DNA of 64,000 nucleotides from Candidatus Opimibacter skivensis (GCA_016721905.1 JADKHH010000024.1:1-64000), one strand, 5' to 3'; counted from the first letter of the stretch, positions 54,271-63,066 are shown. Program-made: numbers and translations. The notes: generated from the sequence alone by a model not told the origin.

Positions 54271-54328
54271 CCACAGCTGGTGGTGTGGACAGTTCGGCAA
54301 GCTCACTGCGGCGCACCAAGCCAGCGGC
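54271..54328 (-). repeat. inverted partial copy of the 0.4-kb element, adjoining a stop codon
   Basis: Reverse complement starts GCCGCTGGCTTGGTGCGCCG, then CAGTGAGCTTGCCGAACTGT, and ends CACCACCAGCTGTGG. This matches the left end of copy B (52391 onward) in opposite orientation. Its far end touches the TAG of the symporter gene with no spacer. Confidence 0.78.
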
Positions 54329-54445
54329 AAGCGACAAACAAAATTTGCAGTACATTGCCGGCCGATAATAAAATGACATTCTGATGCTGTGTGAGTAGCC
54401 TTTCGGGGTGAACTCACACCCTATGCGGTATTGCAACAGGAGGTC

Positions 54446-55861
54446 ATGTTAAAGACCAACTTTTGCATGATACAGCAAGCCTTTGCGGAACTCTCTTCGT
54501 TCCATCTTGTATTTTTCCTGATAGCTGTCCTGGCTGTTTGTGTATTCGAATTTGTCAATGGGTTTCATGATACGGCCAATGCCGTTGCCACTGTCATCTA
54601 CACTCGTACCCTCAGACCTTTTCCGGCAGTAGTATGGTCTGCCATCTGGAATTTTCTTGGTGTTTGGTTGGGAGGAATCGCTGTCGCCGTGAGTATAATC
54701 AATCTGCTGCCCATCGCAGACATGATGAGTATGTCAGAAGGGGATAATTATTCGATTGTTTTTGCCATTCTCCTGACCGCCATAACCTGGAATCTTTTCA
54801 CCTGGTATTTTGGTATTCCATGCTCCAGTTCACACACCCTCATTGGTTCTATCCTGGGTGCTGGTATTGGATACTACTGGATCCACGGAGGGCATGGCAT
54901 CAACTGGGGCAAAGCACTTGATATTGGTTTGTCATTGCTCTTGTCACCTGCATTTGGTTTTACAGCAGTGATCCTGGTCCTCTATATTTTCAGATATGTG
55001 GTCAAGAACAAGGAGATATTTAAAGATCCATCCGAAAATGAAAACAAACCTCCGCCAAGATGGATCAGAGGAATACTCTTGCTGACCTGCACCCTGGTCA
55101 GTTTTTTTCATGGCAATAATGACGGACAGAAAGGGGTGGGTATCATGATGATCGTGCTGCTGGTGGTATTGCCCGGGTATTATGCCCTTGATCCGAAACT
55201 CAATGAAGCTGATCTCGGTGCAAAGATTGAAGTAATGCAACAAGCAGCGGCTGCCCATCATAGTGATCTTGCTACGAGTCCGTATGCCGGAGCTTTAAGT
55301 GTGTTGGAAGGCATTGGTGCTGATGTTAAGCGGCTTGATGCAGCAACAAAGGAAGAGAGACTCGATCTGCGAAAGCGAATGCAGGTTTTTACAAAAAGTG
55401 CTGCACTCATGCTGGCAGATCCGGGTTTTATACCTGATGGCCCCGACCGCCGGAAATTTAAACAGGGTTTGGCTGCGATCAAGGAGTCCACTGATTTCGC
55501 TCCCTTCGAAGCGATCCTGATGATATCCTTGTCACTGGGATTGGGCACGATGATCGGATGGAAAAGAATCGTCATCACGATCGGTGAAAAAATCGGAAAA
55601 ACCCACCTCACATACGCCCAGGGCGCTGCTGCTGAACTCGTGGCTGCAGGTACGATCGGCATGAGCAGCGGACTAGGCCTCCCGGTTAGTACAACCCACG
55701 TGCTCTCCTCTGGTATAGCAGGCAGCATGGTAGGGGTAGGAGGTATTAAAAATCTTCAGCGGAAAACGATCACCATGATCGCACTCGCATGGATACTCAC
55801 TTTACCGGTTACGTTCGTCGGCGCTATGTTACTGTATTATTTTTTCCACTGGATTTTCTGA
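54446..55861 (+). CDS. PiT family inorganic phosphate transporter
   Basis: 471-residue inner-membrane phosphate:cation symporter. PiT repeats: FEFVNGFHDTANAVATVIYT in the first half, and in the second LGLPVSTTHVLSSGIAGSMV. FHGNNDGQKGVGIMM marks the internal duplication. A long hydrophilic loop (about residues 255-345, AAAHHSDLATSPYAGALSVL and further helical sequence) is typical of the longer PiT subgroup. Start chosen at ATG 54446, though AGGAGGT lies only one base upstream and another ATG follows at 54467; an upstream in-frame TTG (54431) is also possible. A true Shine-Dalgarno-like AGGAGGT is rare in this window. Confidence 0.9.
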   Translation: MLKTNFCMIQQAFAELSSFHLVFFLIAVLAVCVFEFVNGFHDTANAVATVIYTRTLRPFPAVVWSAIWNFLGVWLGGIAVAVSIINLLPIADMMSMSEGDNYSIVFAILLTAITWNLFTWYFGIPCSSSHTLIGSILGAGIGYYWIHGGHGINWGKALDIGLSLLLSPAFGFTAVILVLYIFRYVVKNKEIFKDPSENENKPPPRWIRGILLLTCTLVSFFHGNNDGQKGVGIMMIVLLVVLPGYYALDPKLNEADLGAKIEVMQQAAAAHHSDLATSPYAGALSVLEGIGADVKRLDAATKEERLDLRKRMQVFTKSAALMLADPGFIPDGPDRRKFKQGLAAIKESTDFAPFEAILMISLSLGLGTMIGWKRIVITIGEKIGKTHLTYAQGAAAELVAAGTIGMSSGLGLPVSTTHVLSSGIAGSMVGVGGIKNLQRKTITMIALAWILTLPVTFVGAMLLYYFFHWIF

Positions 55862-55916
55862 TTCTCCTTGGAGGAAGATGATATTTCATTTAAGAATTGC
55901 GCGCAGAGACGCAGAG

Positions 55917-56062
55917 ACGCAGTTGGAACATTCTCACATTCTTACTCTCTTACTCTCTTATTCTCTTACTCTCTTACACGGCTCACTCTCTCACGTTCTC
56001 ACTCTCTCACTCTCTCACGCTCTCACGTTCTCACGCTCTCACTCTCTTACACGTCTCACGCC
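55917..56062 (-). repeat. GTGAG-type array directly downstream of a stop codon
   Basis: Plus-strand CTCTCACTCTCTCACG-type units, about 140 bp. On the minus strand it starts at the TGA of the DUF2279 gene with GGCGTGAGACGTG and goes on as GTGAGAG units. A GCGCAGAGACGCAGAGACGC motif precedes it on the plus strand (about 55900-55921). Confidence 0.75.
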
Positions 56063-57079
56063 TCAGTAATACAACCAATCCCACTCAACCCCACCACGCC
56101 CATTGATGACCAGAGCCGGAGCAGGAAACTTAAAGATATTGAGCATGCCCAGGAGCATTTTCAATGGTCTGCTCCTGACATTGATTTTAGTAAGGTCGAT
56201 ATCGGGTGAGATAATAAACTGCCTGTAACGAGGATAGTCCTCATCAGAAGTTTGAAAAGTATTGCCATCCACTTCCCATTTATTTTCAAAGCCCCCAAAC
56301 ATATTTTCTCCACTATAGCCTACTGCAAGATTTAACCATTTCGGAAAACGGCTTTCTTCTTTCATAAATGAATAGAGATTGACAGACATCCAGATGGTCT
56401 GCGCATTATAGTCCTTGAGAAATGATTGAAGCAGGTTTTCTCCAAACAAGTCATCTGTTCTTTCCATCAGTGTTGTTGTCCCGGATGGCTGTCCCATGAT
56501 CGGATCCTGTGGATATGTCCTGTGCGTGCTGGATACTTTCATCCGGATTCTTTGCTCATTCCATCCGGCTTGCTGGCCGGCCCATAAACCGGCACCTGCC
56601 AGGTTGAACGCCATATCATACATCGAGAAACCCCAGTCTGAAGAAAATCCATCCAGGATTTCGAGCGTGGTTTGAAGCCCAACCGCAACCAAGGCGCCTG
56701 TCCAGATGCTTGATTTCCTGTTCATTCCGGTCCACAAGGCCACATGATAGGTCCAGTCAGACTCAAAGTAAGTAGTGAACATATGCCCGGCTTTGTCCAT
56801 CTGCTGCCATTCTTTCATATCATTGAATAAATGAAAGGAAGTACGGTCGGTTTCCTTGTACCAGAGTTCATTGAGGCCGATGACTGCTCCGGTGTACACT
56901 ACCAAACCGGTTACAGCCGCGGTCTGGAAGCGCCCTTTATGCAGGGAACCAGGGGTATCCCAAAAGCTAAGCGTATCTTTTTGCCCTGTGACGGATACCG
57001 ACCATAGGATGGCCAGGAGGAGCGCGAAGGGCGGCTTCCATCTGACATTTGTCCACATTATTAGGGCTTTAGGCAACAT
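56063..57079 (-). CDS. DUF2279 family outer-membrane-associated protein
   Basis: 338 residues from ATG 57079; ATG 57058 is a possible shorter start. Signal peptide FALLLAILWSVSVTGQ. Family-like features: FQTAAVTGLVVYTGAVIGLN, ELWYKETDRTSFHLFNDMKE, WQQMDKAGHMFTTYF (the His-containing DKAGH motif), QTTLEILDGFSSDWGFSMYD and MAFNLAGAGLWAGQQ. Then LNLAVGYSGENMFGG. This matches the DUF2279 (YfiM-like) group found in many Bacteroidota. The function is unknown; surface or periplasmic location is inferred. It is divergent from the porP gene, with about 80 bp between. Confidence 0.78.
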   Translation of the reverse strand: MLPKALIMWTNVRWKPPFALLLAILWSVSVTGQKDTLSFWDTPGSLHKGRFQTAAVTGLVVYTGAVIGLNELWYKETDRTSFHLFNDMKEWQQMDKAGHMFTTYFESDWTYHVALWTGMNRKSSIWTGALVAVGLQTTLEILDGFSSDWGFSMYDMAFNLAGAGLWAGQQAGWNEQRIRMKVSSTHRTYPQDPIMGQPSGTTTLMERTDDLFGENLLQSFLKDYNAQTIWMSVNLYSFMKEESRFPKWLNLAVGYSGENMFGGFENKWEVDGNTFQTSDEDYPRYRQFIISPDIDLTKINVRSRPLKMLLGMLNIFKFPAPALVINGRGGVEWDWLYY

Positions 57080-57161
57080 CCGTTAAGAAAAACAGTAATA
57101 TTTGATATTTTGCAGGCAATTTAAATCATAAAACCGGTTGAAAGAACGCTTATACATACAT

Positions 57162-58214
57162 ATGAAGATACTTCGACTACCTCTACGTGTTGTTTTTGGC
57201 CTGATGATGATCATCCAGGTAGGTCAAATCAAGGCTCAGGATATCCATTTTACCCTGCACCAGATGACACCGCTTGCCTTCAATCCAGCTAATACAGGGG
57301 CATTCTATGGCTCTTACAGAATTTCCGGTCTCTACAGGGATCAATACAGGAGTGTGTTGGGTAATGCAGCTTTCACCACACCTACTTTTTCCGTTGATCT
57401 CCCGGTGATACGGGGATTTAAAGAAACTGACTGGGTAGGTGTAGGGATGTTTTTCTATTCTGACAAATCAGGATCCGCCGGCTTAACTCAATCTTCCTTT
57501 AAAATATCAGCCGCCTACCACTGGGCTATGAATAAGAAGGGTAACAATATCCTTTCGATCGCTTACCAGACAGGCGCTGTACAACATGAAATCAAGGATC
57601 CATCCAAATTAACGTTTGAAGATCAACTGGTGGGCAATCTCAACGAATCTGTTGACCTCGCCAATATTGATAAAATGAAGAAAGGCTTCCTCGATCATGT
57701 AGGAGGTCTGAAATTTACCTCCAAGCTGAATAAGACGGATGAATTTACCATCGGTGTTGCCGCCGGTAAATTTGGTCAGCCAAACTGGTCATTCTTGACG
57801 ATGGGAGGTAACTACAGAGTAGATCCAAGGGTACACGCTCAAATAGGCATGACAACCCTGATGTCTGACAAAGTAAAATTCTCACCTAATATCTCGTATC
57901 AGAAAATAATGGGTAGCCCTGCCAACTCGTTGGTACTCCAGGGAATGCTGGATTATCTGCACAGTAAAGAGAAAGGGCTCGTGCTGAAAGGAGGCCTCGG
58001 CTATCGCAGTGGTGCGGGTATTGGTGACGCGGTCCAACTCATGCTGGGCGCTGATATCAAAGTCATCCGCGTGATGCTGGGTTACGATATCAATATCTCT
58101 CAGCTTTCTGCCGCCAGTGGTGGACAAGGCGCATTTGAACTTGCCGCCCAGTATGTTGGCACGATCTACAAACGTCCTAATCCGGATCCGATCATCTTGT
58201 GCCCTAGATTTTAA
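57162..58214 (+). CDS. porP: PorP/SprF family type IX secretion system membrane protein
   Basis: 350 residues from ATG 57162 with a signal peptide (VFGLMMIIQVGQIKAQ). PorP/SprF pattern: DIHFTLHQMTPLAFNPANTG, AFYGSYRISGLYRDQYRSV, WVGVGMFFYSDKSGSAGLTQ, LSIAYQTGAVQHEI, LGYRSGAGIGDAVQLMLGAD and GYDINISQLSAASGGQGAFE. The family forms an outer-membrane barrel of the T9SS and gliding apparatus, usually encoded just upstream of an OmpA-like partner, as here. Gene spacing to the next gene is 2 bp, an operon. It should help export or anchor the T9SS substrates seen elsewhere in the window. Confidence 0.9.
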   Translation: MKILRLPLRVVFGLMMIIQVGQIKAQDIHFTLHQMTPLAFNPANTGAFYGSYRISGLYRDQYRSVLGNAAFTTPTFSVDLPVIRGFKETDWVGVGMFFYSDKSGSAGLTQSSFKISAAYHWAMNKKGNNILSIAYQTGAVQHEIKDPSKLTFEDQLVGNLNESVDLANIDKMKKGFLDHVGGLKFTSKLNKTDEFTIGVAAGKFGQPNWSFLTMGGNYRVDPRVHAQIGMTTLMSDKVKFSPNISYQKIMGSPANSLVLQGMLDYLHSKEKGLVLKGGLGYRSGAGIGDAVQLMLGADIKVIRVMLGYDINISQLSAASGGQGAFELAAQYVGTIYKRPNPDPIILCPRF

Positions 58215-58216
58215 AC

Positions 58217-60634
58217 ATGAAAATGAGCAGATCAATATTTTCTATGCTGCTGGTGATGGCAGCTACCTGGTTATCCGCACAGCCCGTGAAGGAAGTTCCG
58301 GTGTATATGATGATCGAAACGGCAGAGGCAAGCCTCCTGATCCCCGATTATTATACGGCCCTGGAATGGTATGAAAATGCCTATAAGGAAACTCGCGACC
58401 CTGAAATCGCCAATAAGATCTCGACCCTGCAAATCAAGCTCCGCGATTATGTGCGCGCTGAAAAGTGGCTGGAGAAAATTGTGGAAAAGGACCAGGGCGT
58501 CAATTACCCATACGCTGTTTTTCAATACGCGCAAGTCCTGAAAGTAAATGGTAAGTACCAGGAGTCCATTGATGCCTTCAACTTTTATGCAGGACTTAAT
58601 GTGAGTGACAGTTTACTCGCATTGGCTGATAACGAAGTGGCAGGTATTCAATTGGCTGTCAAATCAAAACCTCCGATCGACCTTGTGGTCAAGAATGTCG
58701 GAAAGAGCGTCAATTACTCTTATACCGATGCGTCACCTTGGCTTGGTATGGATGGTAATCTTTATTTCGCTTCCATGCGTACACGCGAGCTGATCACACT
58801 CAATGGAAAGGAAGGCGATTACTATCTCAAAATTTATAATTCTAAGCCCGGCAAAGATGGAGAATGGGAAACGGCGAAACCGCTAGATTCCAAGATCAAT
58901 CGTGAAGGCTATCATTCAGGCAATCCAAGTATCACCGAGGATGGAAGCCGCATGTTTTTCACCAGGTCCCAACTGACAGGTAATGATCTATCGGAGAGTA
59001 AAATATTCGTGAGTGTCAATAAGGCTCAAAACTGGGGAGCCCCGGTAGAGTTGAAAGGCATCAATGGAAATTATATTGCCAAGCAAGCTGCACCCGGTGT
59101 TGTGTTTGGAAAAGAAGTTCTGTTCTTTTCTTCCAACATGGACGGAGGCTTTGGCGGATTTGATATCTATTATGCGGACCGTATCAATGACGAGACATAT
59201 GGCCTTCCGGTCAACCTCGGTCCTTTGGTGAACTCACCGCTTGATGATGAGACACCATTTTATCTTAACAACAATCTATATTTCTCATCAACAGGTCATC
59301 CAGGCCTGGGTGGATTTGATATTTTTCGGACGGAATGGAACGGACAGGAATGGGGCAAGCCAGCGAATCTCGGTGCAGGATATAATTCCTCTTATGATGA
59401 TATTTTCTTCTCCGTTAATGAGGATGGTAAGTTAGGATTCCTCGTATCCAATCGTCCGGATGAAGATTCCAAATCATTGAAATCTAAAACCTGTTGTGAT
59501 GATATCTATCAGTTTCACATCAGGGATATCGTCATTGATCTGATCACAACGGTGTATGATGGCACAGTGCCACTGCCAGGTACTAAGGTCACCGTATTTG
59601 AGGTAGACCGCGGGAAGACAGGAAAATCCCAGCAGCAGGTAAATGACAAAATCAATGACTCCCAGTTTCCACTCGATCAGGATAAGGCCTATAAAGTACT
59701 CATTGAAAAAGAAGGGTACATGCCTGCAGAGTTTGAATTCAACACGGTAGGTGTAGTTGATAATTTTACGGTTCGCCGGACAATCAAGCTGGCGAAGAAA
59801 GTACCGGATAATTCCGGTATGGAAACGGTGACCATCAATGAGCCTATCCGCCTCAACAATATCTATTATGACTTTGATGATGACAAGATTCTTCCTGATG
59901 CTGAAAAAGATCTGGGCTTCCTCGTCGAGTTGATGAAGAAATATCCGGATATGGTCATCGAATTGTCTTCGCATACCGATGCACAGGGTAATGATGCATA
60001 CAACGAGAGGTTGTCACAGCGCAGAGCACAATCGGCTAAAAACTGGATGGTATCGAAAGGTATCAAAGAAAACAGAATTGAAGCAGTAGGATATGGTGAG
60101 GAATTTATCCTCAATGATTGTTTCAATGGCATTGATTGTTCGGATGAGTTGCATCGTGTTAACAGACGTACAGAATTCAAGATTATTTCAGGTCCTACCA
60201 CGATCGAGGTGAAGAAATCAGATCTGGGTGATCAGAAGAAAAAGGATCCAAACGCCAAAATCCTTATTACACCCACTAAAGGAACAGCACCTGTAACAGA
60301 TCCAAAAGTAGAGCTGACATTTGATAAGAAGATCGTGGAGCTTGGTGCTGTCAAGAAAGGGGAGAAGAAAGAAATGAGTTTTTCCTTTACCAATACAGGT
60401 AACATTCCGATCGAAATCGAATTGGTGACATCCTGCGAGTGTACAACACTTGACTGGCCACAGTTTAAGATATTCAAGCCAGGTGAAAAAGGAACGATCA
60501 ACGCTGTATTTGACAGCAAGGATAAAGAGATCGGAGAAACCACGGATGTCGAAATCATCCTCAGACAGGCTGATCCGAAGACCCGGAATCCAATGATCTA
60601 CACCCTGCAATACAAATTTGATCTGATCAAATAA
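58217..60634 (+). CDS. PorE-like OmpA family protein with C-terminal DUF1573
   Basis: 805 residues with signal peptide (FSMLLVMAATWLSAQ). Domain order: TPR-like helices (about 30-140), PD40 beta-propeller (about 165-430, NPSITEDGSRMFFTRSQLTG, LNNNLYFSSTGHPGLGGFDI), carboxypeptidase-regulatory-like beta domain (about 435-520), OmpA C-terminal peptidoglycan-binding domain (about 545-656, YYDFDDDKILPDAEKDLG, ELSSHTDAQGNDAYNERLSQ), linker, then a DUF1573 Ig-like domain (about 698-805, FTNTGNIPIEIELVTSCECT). The first four match PorE, which binds T9SS to peptidoglycan. The DUF1573 tail is an extra. It is co-transcribed with porP and ends in a strong terminator. Confidence 0.9.
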   Translation: MKMSRSIFSMLLVMAATWLSAQPVKEVPVYMMIETAEASLLIPDYYTALEWYENAYKETRDPEIANKISTLQIKLRDYVRAEKWLEKIVEKDQGVNYPYAVFQYAQVLKVNGKYQESIDAFNFYAGLNVSDSLLALADNEVAGIQLAVKSKPPIDLVVKNVGKSVNYSYTDASPWLGMDGNLYFASMRTRELITLNGKEGDYYLKIYNSKPGKDGEWETAKPLDSKINREGYHSGNPSITEDGSRMFFTRSQLTGNDLSESKIFVSVNKAQNWGAPVELKGINGNYIAKQAAPGVVFGKEVLFFSSNMDGGFGGFDIYYADRINDETYGLPVNLGPLVNSPLDDETPFYLNNNLYFSSTGHPGLGGFDIFRTEWNGQEWGKPANLGAGYNSSYDDIFFSVNEDGKLGFLVSNRPDEDSKSLKSKTCCDDIYQFHIRDIVIDLITTVYDGTVPLPGTKVTVFEVDRGKTGKSQQQVNDKINDSQFPLDQDKAYKVLIEKEGYMPAEFEFNTVGVVDNFTVRRTIKLAKKVPDNSGMETVTINEPIRLNNIYYDFDDDKILPDAEKDLGFLVELMKKYPDMVIELSSHTDAQGNDAYNERLSQRRAQSAKNWMVSKGIKENRIEAVGYGEEFILNDCFNGIDCSDELHRVNRRTEFKIISGPTTIEVKKSDLGDQKKKDPNAKILITPTKGTAPVTDPKVELTFDKKIVELGAVKKGEKKEMSFSFTNTGNIPIEIELVTSCECTTLDWPQFKIFKPGEKGTINAVFDSKDKEIGETTDVEIILRQADPKTRNPMIYTLQYKFDLIK

Positions 60635-60662
60635 TCAATTGCCGGTTTGTGAATAAATATTG

Positions 60663-60702
60663 ATGAAGGGGTTCAACATATTGAACCCCTTCATATTTTT
60701 AT
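60663..60702 (+). terminator. rho-independent terminator of the porP-porE operon
   Basis: 14-bp stem ATGAAGGGGTTCAA-CATA-TTGAACCCCTTCAT followed by ATTTTTATAT, about 28 bp after the stop. Confidence 0.9.
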
Positions 60703-60738
60703 ATCATTCATTCCCCGATTCATTAAAAACCATTTCTC

Positions 60739-61281
60739 TTGAATATTTCCCTCCTGTATGAGCAGATATCAGGGCAGGATGCCCTCGAATGGATAGGGCT
60801 GCTTACGGGGGTTATCTATGTCATACTTGCCACGTACGAAAAGCCATCCTGCTGGATATTTGGAATCATCAGCTCTGGATGTATAGCCTGGAAGAGTCTC
60901 ACTGATTATGGGTTGATCGCCGATGCTGGATTGCAGACTTTCTATATCGTAATTGGCGTGATTGGTTTGTGGCAATGGATTAAGGGCCAAACAGACGGGT
61001 TGAAGAAACCGGTGATCATTTCGCCATGGAAGCAACATCTTTTGGTCATTGTGGGATGTGCGTTGATGAGCTGGCCTTTGTCATGGGTATTGATCCACTA
61101 TGCGGATGCCAGGTACGGTTACATAGATACACTCCTCACCTTGCTGTCCGTCTGGGCAACCATCCTGCTGATCCGTAAAGACTTGCACAACTGGGTATAC
61201 TGGATACTGATAGATGCGGTATATGTTTTCTTATATTGGAGGAGTGAAGGGTATTTGTTTGCACTCTTGATCTACTGGTGA
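60739..61281 (+). CDS. pnuC: PnuC-type nicotinamide mononucleotide/riboside transporter
   Basis: 180-residue inner-membrane protein with about seven membrane segments; short for the family, but complete. Features: EWIGLLTGVIYVILATYEKP, SCWIFGIISSGCIAWKSL, LQTFYIVIGVIGLWQWIKG, the linker with ISPWKQHLL, LLTLLSVWATILLIRKDLHN and the end WVYWILIDAVYVFLYWRSEG. These match PnuC, which facilitates uptake of nicotinamide riboside. The substrate could also be another vitamin within the Pnu family. Start is TTG at 60739. No riboswitch was recognised upstream, only the preceding terminator. Confidence 0.85.
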   Translation: MNISLLYEQISGQDALEWIGLLTGVIYVILATYEKPSCWIFGIISSGCIAWKSLTDYGLIADAGLQTFYIVIGVIGLWQWIKGQTDGLKKPVIISPWKQHLLVIVGCALMSWPLSWVLIHYADARYGYIDTLLTLLSVWATILLIRKDLHNWVYWILIDAVYVFLYWRSEGYLFALLIYW

Positions 61282-61352
61282 TATCTGTCTGGGGTGGGAA
61301 GTGGTCGAGGGAGAATTTTGGTCTTGGGGTTGGAGTCGAAAGGCAAAATAAT

Positions 61353-61383
61353 TATGTAATTACAATGTGGCTACCTATTTTTG
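61353..61383 (+). promoter_or_regulatory. candidate Bacteroidota-type promoter of mazEF
   Basis: TATG, 19 bases, then TATTTTTG (61376-61383). Fits the TTTG-N19-TANNTTTG consensus with one mismatch in the -33 box. Located 17 bp before the antitoxin start, so the leader would be very short. Confidence 0.5.
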
Positions 61384-61399
61384 AATAAAATTGAGAAAT

Positions 61400-61636
61400 A
61401 TGAAAGTGTCGGTAATTCGTATTGGTAATTCAAAAGGCATCCGGCTAAACAAGATGTTGCTGGAGAAATACCAGATTGAGGATGAGGTAGAACTCATTCT
61501 TGAACCTGAATCTATTATGATCAGGCCGATTATTAAACCTCGTCATGATTGGGATAAGGCATTCGCAGAAATGCGTAAACGTGAGGATGATACACTGCTG
61601 ATTGACAGTGTTCTCGACGATAAAGATTGGGAGTAA
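61400..61636 (+). CDS. mazE: MazE/AbrB-fold antitoxin
   Basis: 78 residues from ATG 61400 (an upstream TTG at 61391 is in frame). AbrB-type DNA-binding fold at the N-terminus: MKVSVIRIGNSKGIRLNKML, with IEDEVELILEPESIMIRPI. The acidic C-terminal tail (MRKREDDTLLIDSVLDDKDW) is the part that would wrap around the toxin. It should neutralise the downstream toxin and repress its own promoter; the candidate promoter ends 17 bp upstream. Toxin start is 6 bp after its stop. Length is normal for MazE. Confidence 0.85.
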   Translation: MKVSVIRIGNSKGIRLNKMLLEKYQIEDEVELILEPESIMIRPIIKPRHDWDKAFAEMRKREDDTLLIDSVLDDKDWE

Positions 61637-61642
61637 AACGCT

Positions 61643-61966
61643 ATGGAGATTAGGCAATACCAAATCGTTGTAGTCAATCTTGATCCAACTGTGGGTAGCG
61701 AAATTCGTAAAACCCGTCCATGTGTGGTAGTCTCTCCCGATGAAATGAACAGGAATCTACATACGATTACTGTATGTCCTATGACCACTACTTTAAAGCC
61801 CTACCCAACAAGGATCAAGACCTTGTTACAACGCAAGGTTGGTTGGATTGTGGTCGATCAGATTCGAACTATTGATCGTAACAGGATTGTAAAAGTTGCG
61901 GGGCATCTCAATACTGAAACCATTGTTAAACTGAAGGCCATTATTAAGGAAACGTTTGTTGACTAA
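61643..61966 (+). CDS. mazF: MazF endoribonuclease toxin
   Basis: 107 residues, complete. MazF/PemK fold: IRQYQIVVVNLDPTVGSEIR, KTRPCVVVSPDEMNRNLHTI, TVCPMTTTLKPYPTRI and GWIVVDQIRTIDRNRIVKVA. The segments GSEIRKTRPCVVVS (with the catalytic Arg area) and PMTTT (Ser/Thr of the active site) are intact, so the toxin is probably active. It would cleave mRNA at short motifs, which cannot be predicted. It ends 11 bp before the Rieske oxygenase start, so read-through of that gene from the mazEF promoter is possible. Confidence 0.9.
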   Translation: MEIRQYQIVVVNLDPTVGSEIRKTRPCVVVSPDEMNRNLHTITVCPMTTTLKPYPTRIKTLLQRKVGWIVVDQIRTIDRNRIVKVAGHLNTETIVKLKAIIKETFVD

Positions 61967-61977
61967 AATAGAAATTG

Positions 61978-63066
61978 ATGCCATCGTATTATGTACATCC
62001 GGATATCGCAAAAGCGGAAACGATCTCAACTGACGTATACCTCAATCCTGAGGTTTTTAGCCTATCTAAAGAAAAGATTTTCGCGCCTTCATGGCAGTTT
62101 ATCGGAGATACAGATCTGGTTAAGGAGAATGGTTCTGTTCACCCTTTTACGCTACTTGAGGACTACCTGGATGAACCACTGCTGTTGACCAGAGATCAGG
62201 ATGGAGTACTTCATTGTCTTTCGAATGTATGCACCCATCGGGGCAACCTGGTCGTGAATCAACCATGTAAACAACATCATCTTCAGTGCAGGTATCATGG
62301 GCGCAGGTTTCAGTTGGATGGTACCTTTTCCTTTATGCCTGAGTTTAGTGAAGTAGATAATTTTCCTTCAGAGAGAGATCACCTGAAGTCCCTTCCTGTT
62401 TTTCAATGGGGCAAATGGTTATTTACAACACTGAAACAAGGCAATCCAGCTGCCTCTTATTTCGCTGACATGATCCGCCGCCTCGAATGGTTGCCGATAC
62501 AGGATTTCCATTTTCGTGCTGACTTGTCGAGGGACTATGTGGTGGAAGCCAACTGGGCATTGTATTGCGAAAATTATCTCGAAGGGTTTCATATTCCGTT
62601 TGTACATGCAGGACTCAATGCAGTCATCGATTATGGAACATACACCACTGAATTATTCCAATACTCTAATCTTCAGCTGGGGCTTGCTAAGGAGGGTGAA
62701 ATGGCATTTGACCTTCCATCGTCAAGCCCGGATTATGGTAAGAGGGTAGGGGGTTATTATTTCTGGATATTTCCCAACATGATGTTCAATTTTTATCCCT
62801 GGGGTCTATCCATCAATATTGTCAAGCCGGTCGGTATCGCAAAGACTGTGGTATCTTTTCTAACGTACGTATGGGATGAGAGTAAACTGGAGCAAGGTGC
62901 AGGCTCTGATCTGTTTCAGGTAGAAATGGAGGATGAAGAAGTCGTGCAGGCAGTGCAGAAGGGAATCAGGTCAAGGTTTTATACTCATGGCAGATATTCC
63001 GTCACACGTGAGCAGGGCACGCATCATTTTCACCGACTCCTGGCAGAAGCGATTTCTCAAGTGTGA
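61978..63066 (+). CDS. Rieske non-haem iron oxygenase, alpha subunit type
   Basis: 362 residues from ATG 61978. Rieske [2Fe-2S] motif CTHRGNLVVNQPC then CRYHGRRF (Cys-x-His ... Cys-x2-His), and the mononuclear iron site YCENYLEGFHIPFVHAG (Glu/Asn, two His). The C-terminal half (YYFWIFPNMMFNFYPWGLSI, FLTYVWDESKLEQGAGS and SRFYTHGRYSVTREQGTHHF) matches the stand-alone alpha-subunit group that includes choline, carnitine and glycine-betaine monooxygenase relatives. It needs a reductase, which is not encoded nearby. Substrate unknown. It lies 11 bp after mazF and has no promoter of its own that I can see. Confidence 0.85.
   Translation: MPSYYVHPDIAKAETISTDVYLNPEVFSLSKEKIFAPSWQFIGDTDLVKENGSVHPFTLLEDYLDEPLLLTRDQDGVLHCLSNVCTHRGNLVVNQPCKQHHLQCRYHGRRFQLDGTFSFMPEFSEVDNFPSERDHLKSLPVFQWGKWLFTTLKQGNPAASYFADMIRRLEWLPIQDFHFRADLSRDYVVEANWALYCENYLEGFHIPFVHAGLNAVIDYGTYTTELFQYSNLQLGLAKEGEMAFDLPSSSPDYGKRVGGYYFWIFPNMMFNFYPWGLSINIVKPVGIAKTVVSFLTYVWDESKLEQGAGSDLFQVEMEDEEVVQAVQKGIRSRFYTHGRYSVTREQGTHHFHRLLAEAISQV

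Noticed and set aside
55258..55728. 156-residue antisense frame opposite the phosphate transporter
   Set aside because: Opposes a conserved PiT transporter; no features.
60635..60738. Possible riboswitch upstream of pnuC
   Set aside because: The 104-bp gap holds a perfect terminator hairpin for the upstream operon and too little remaining sequence for a known riboswitch fold.
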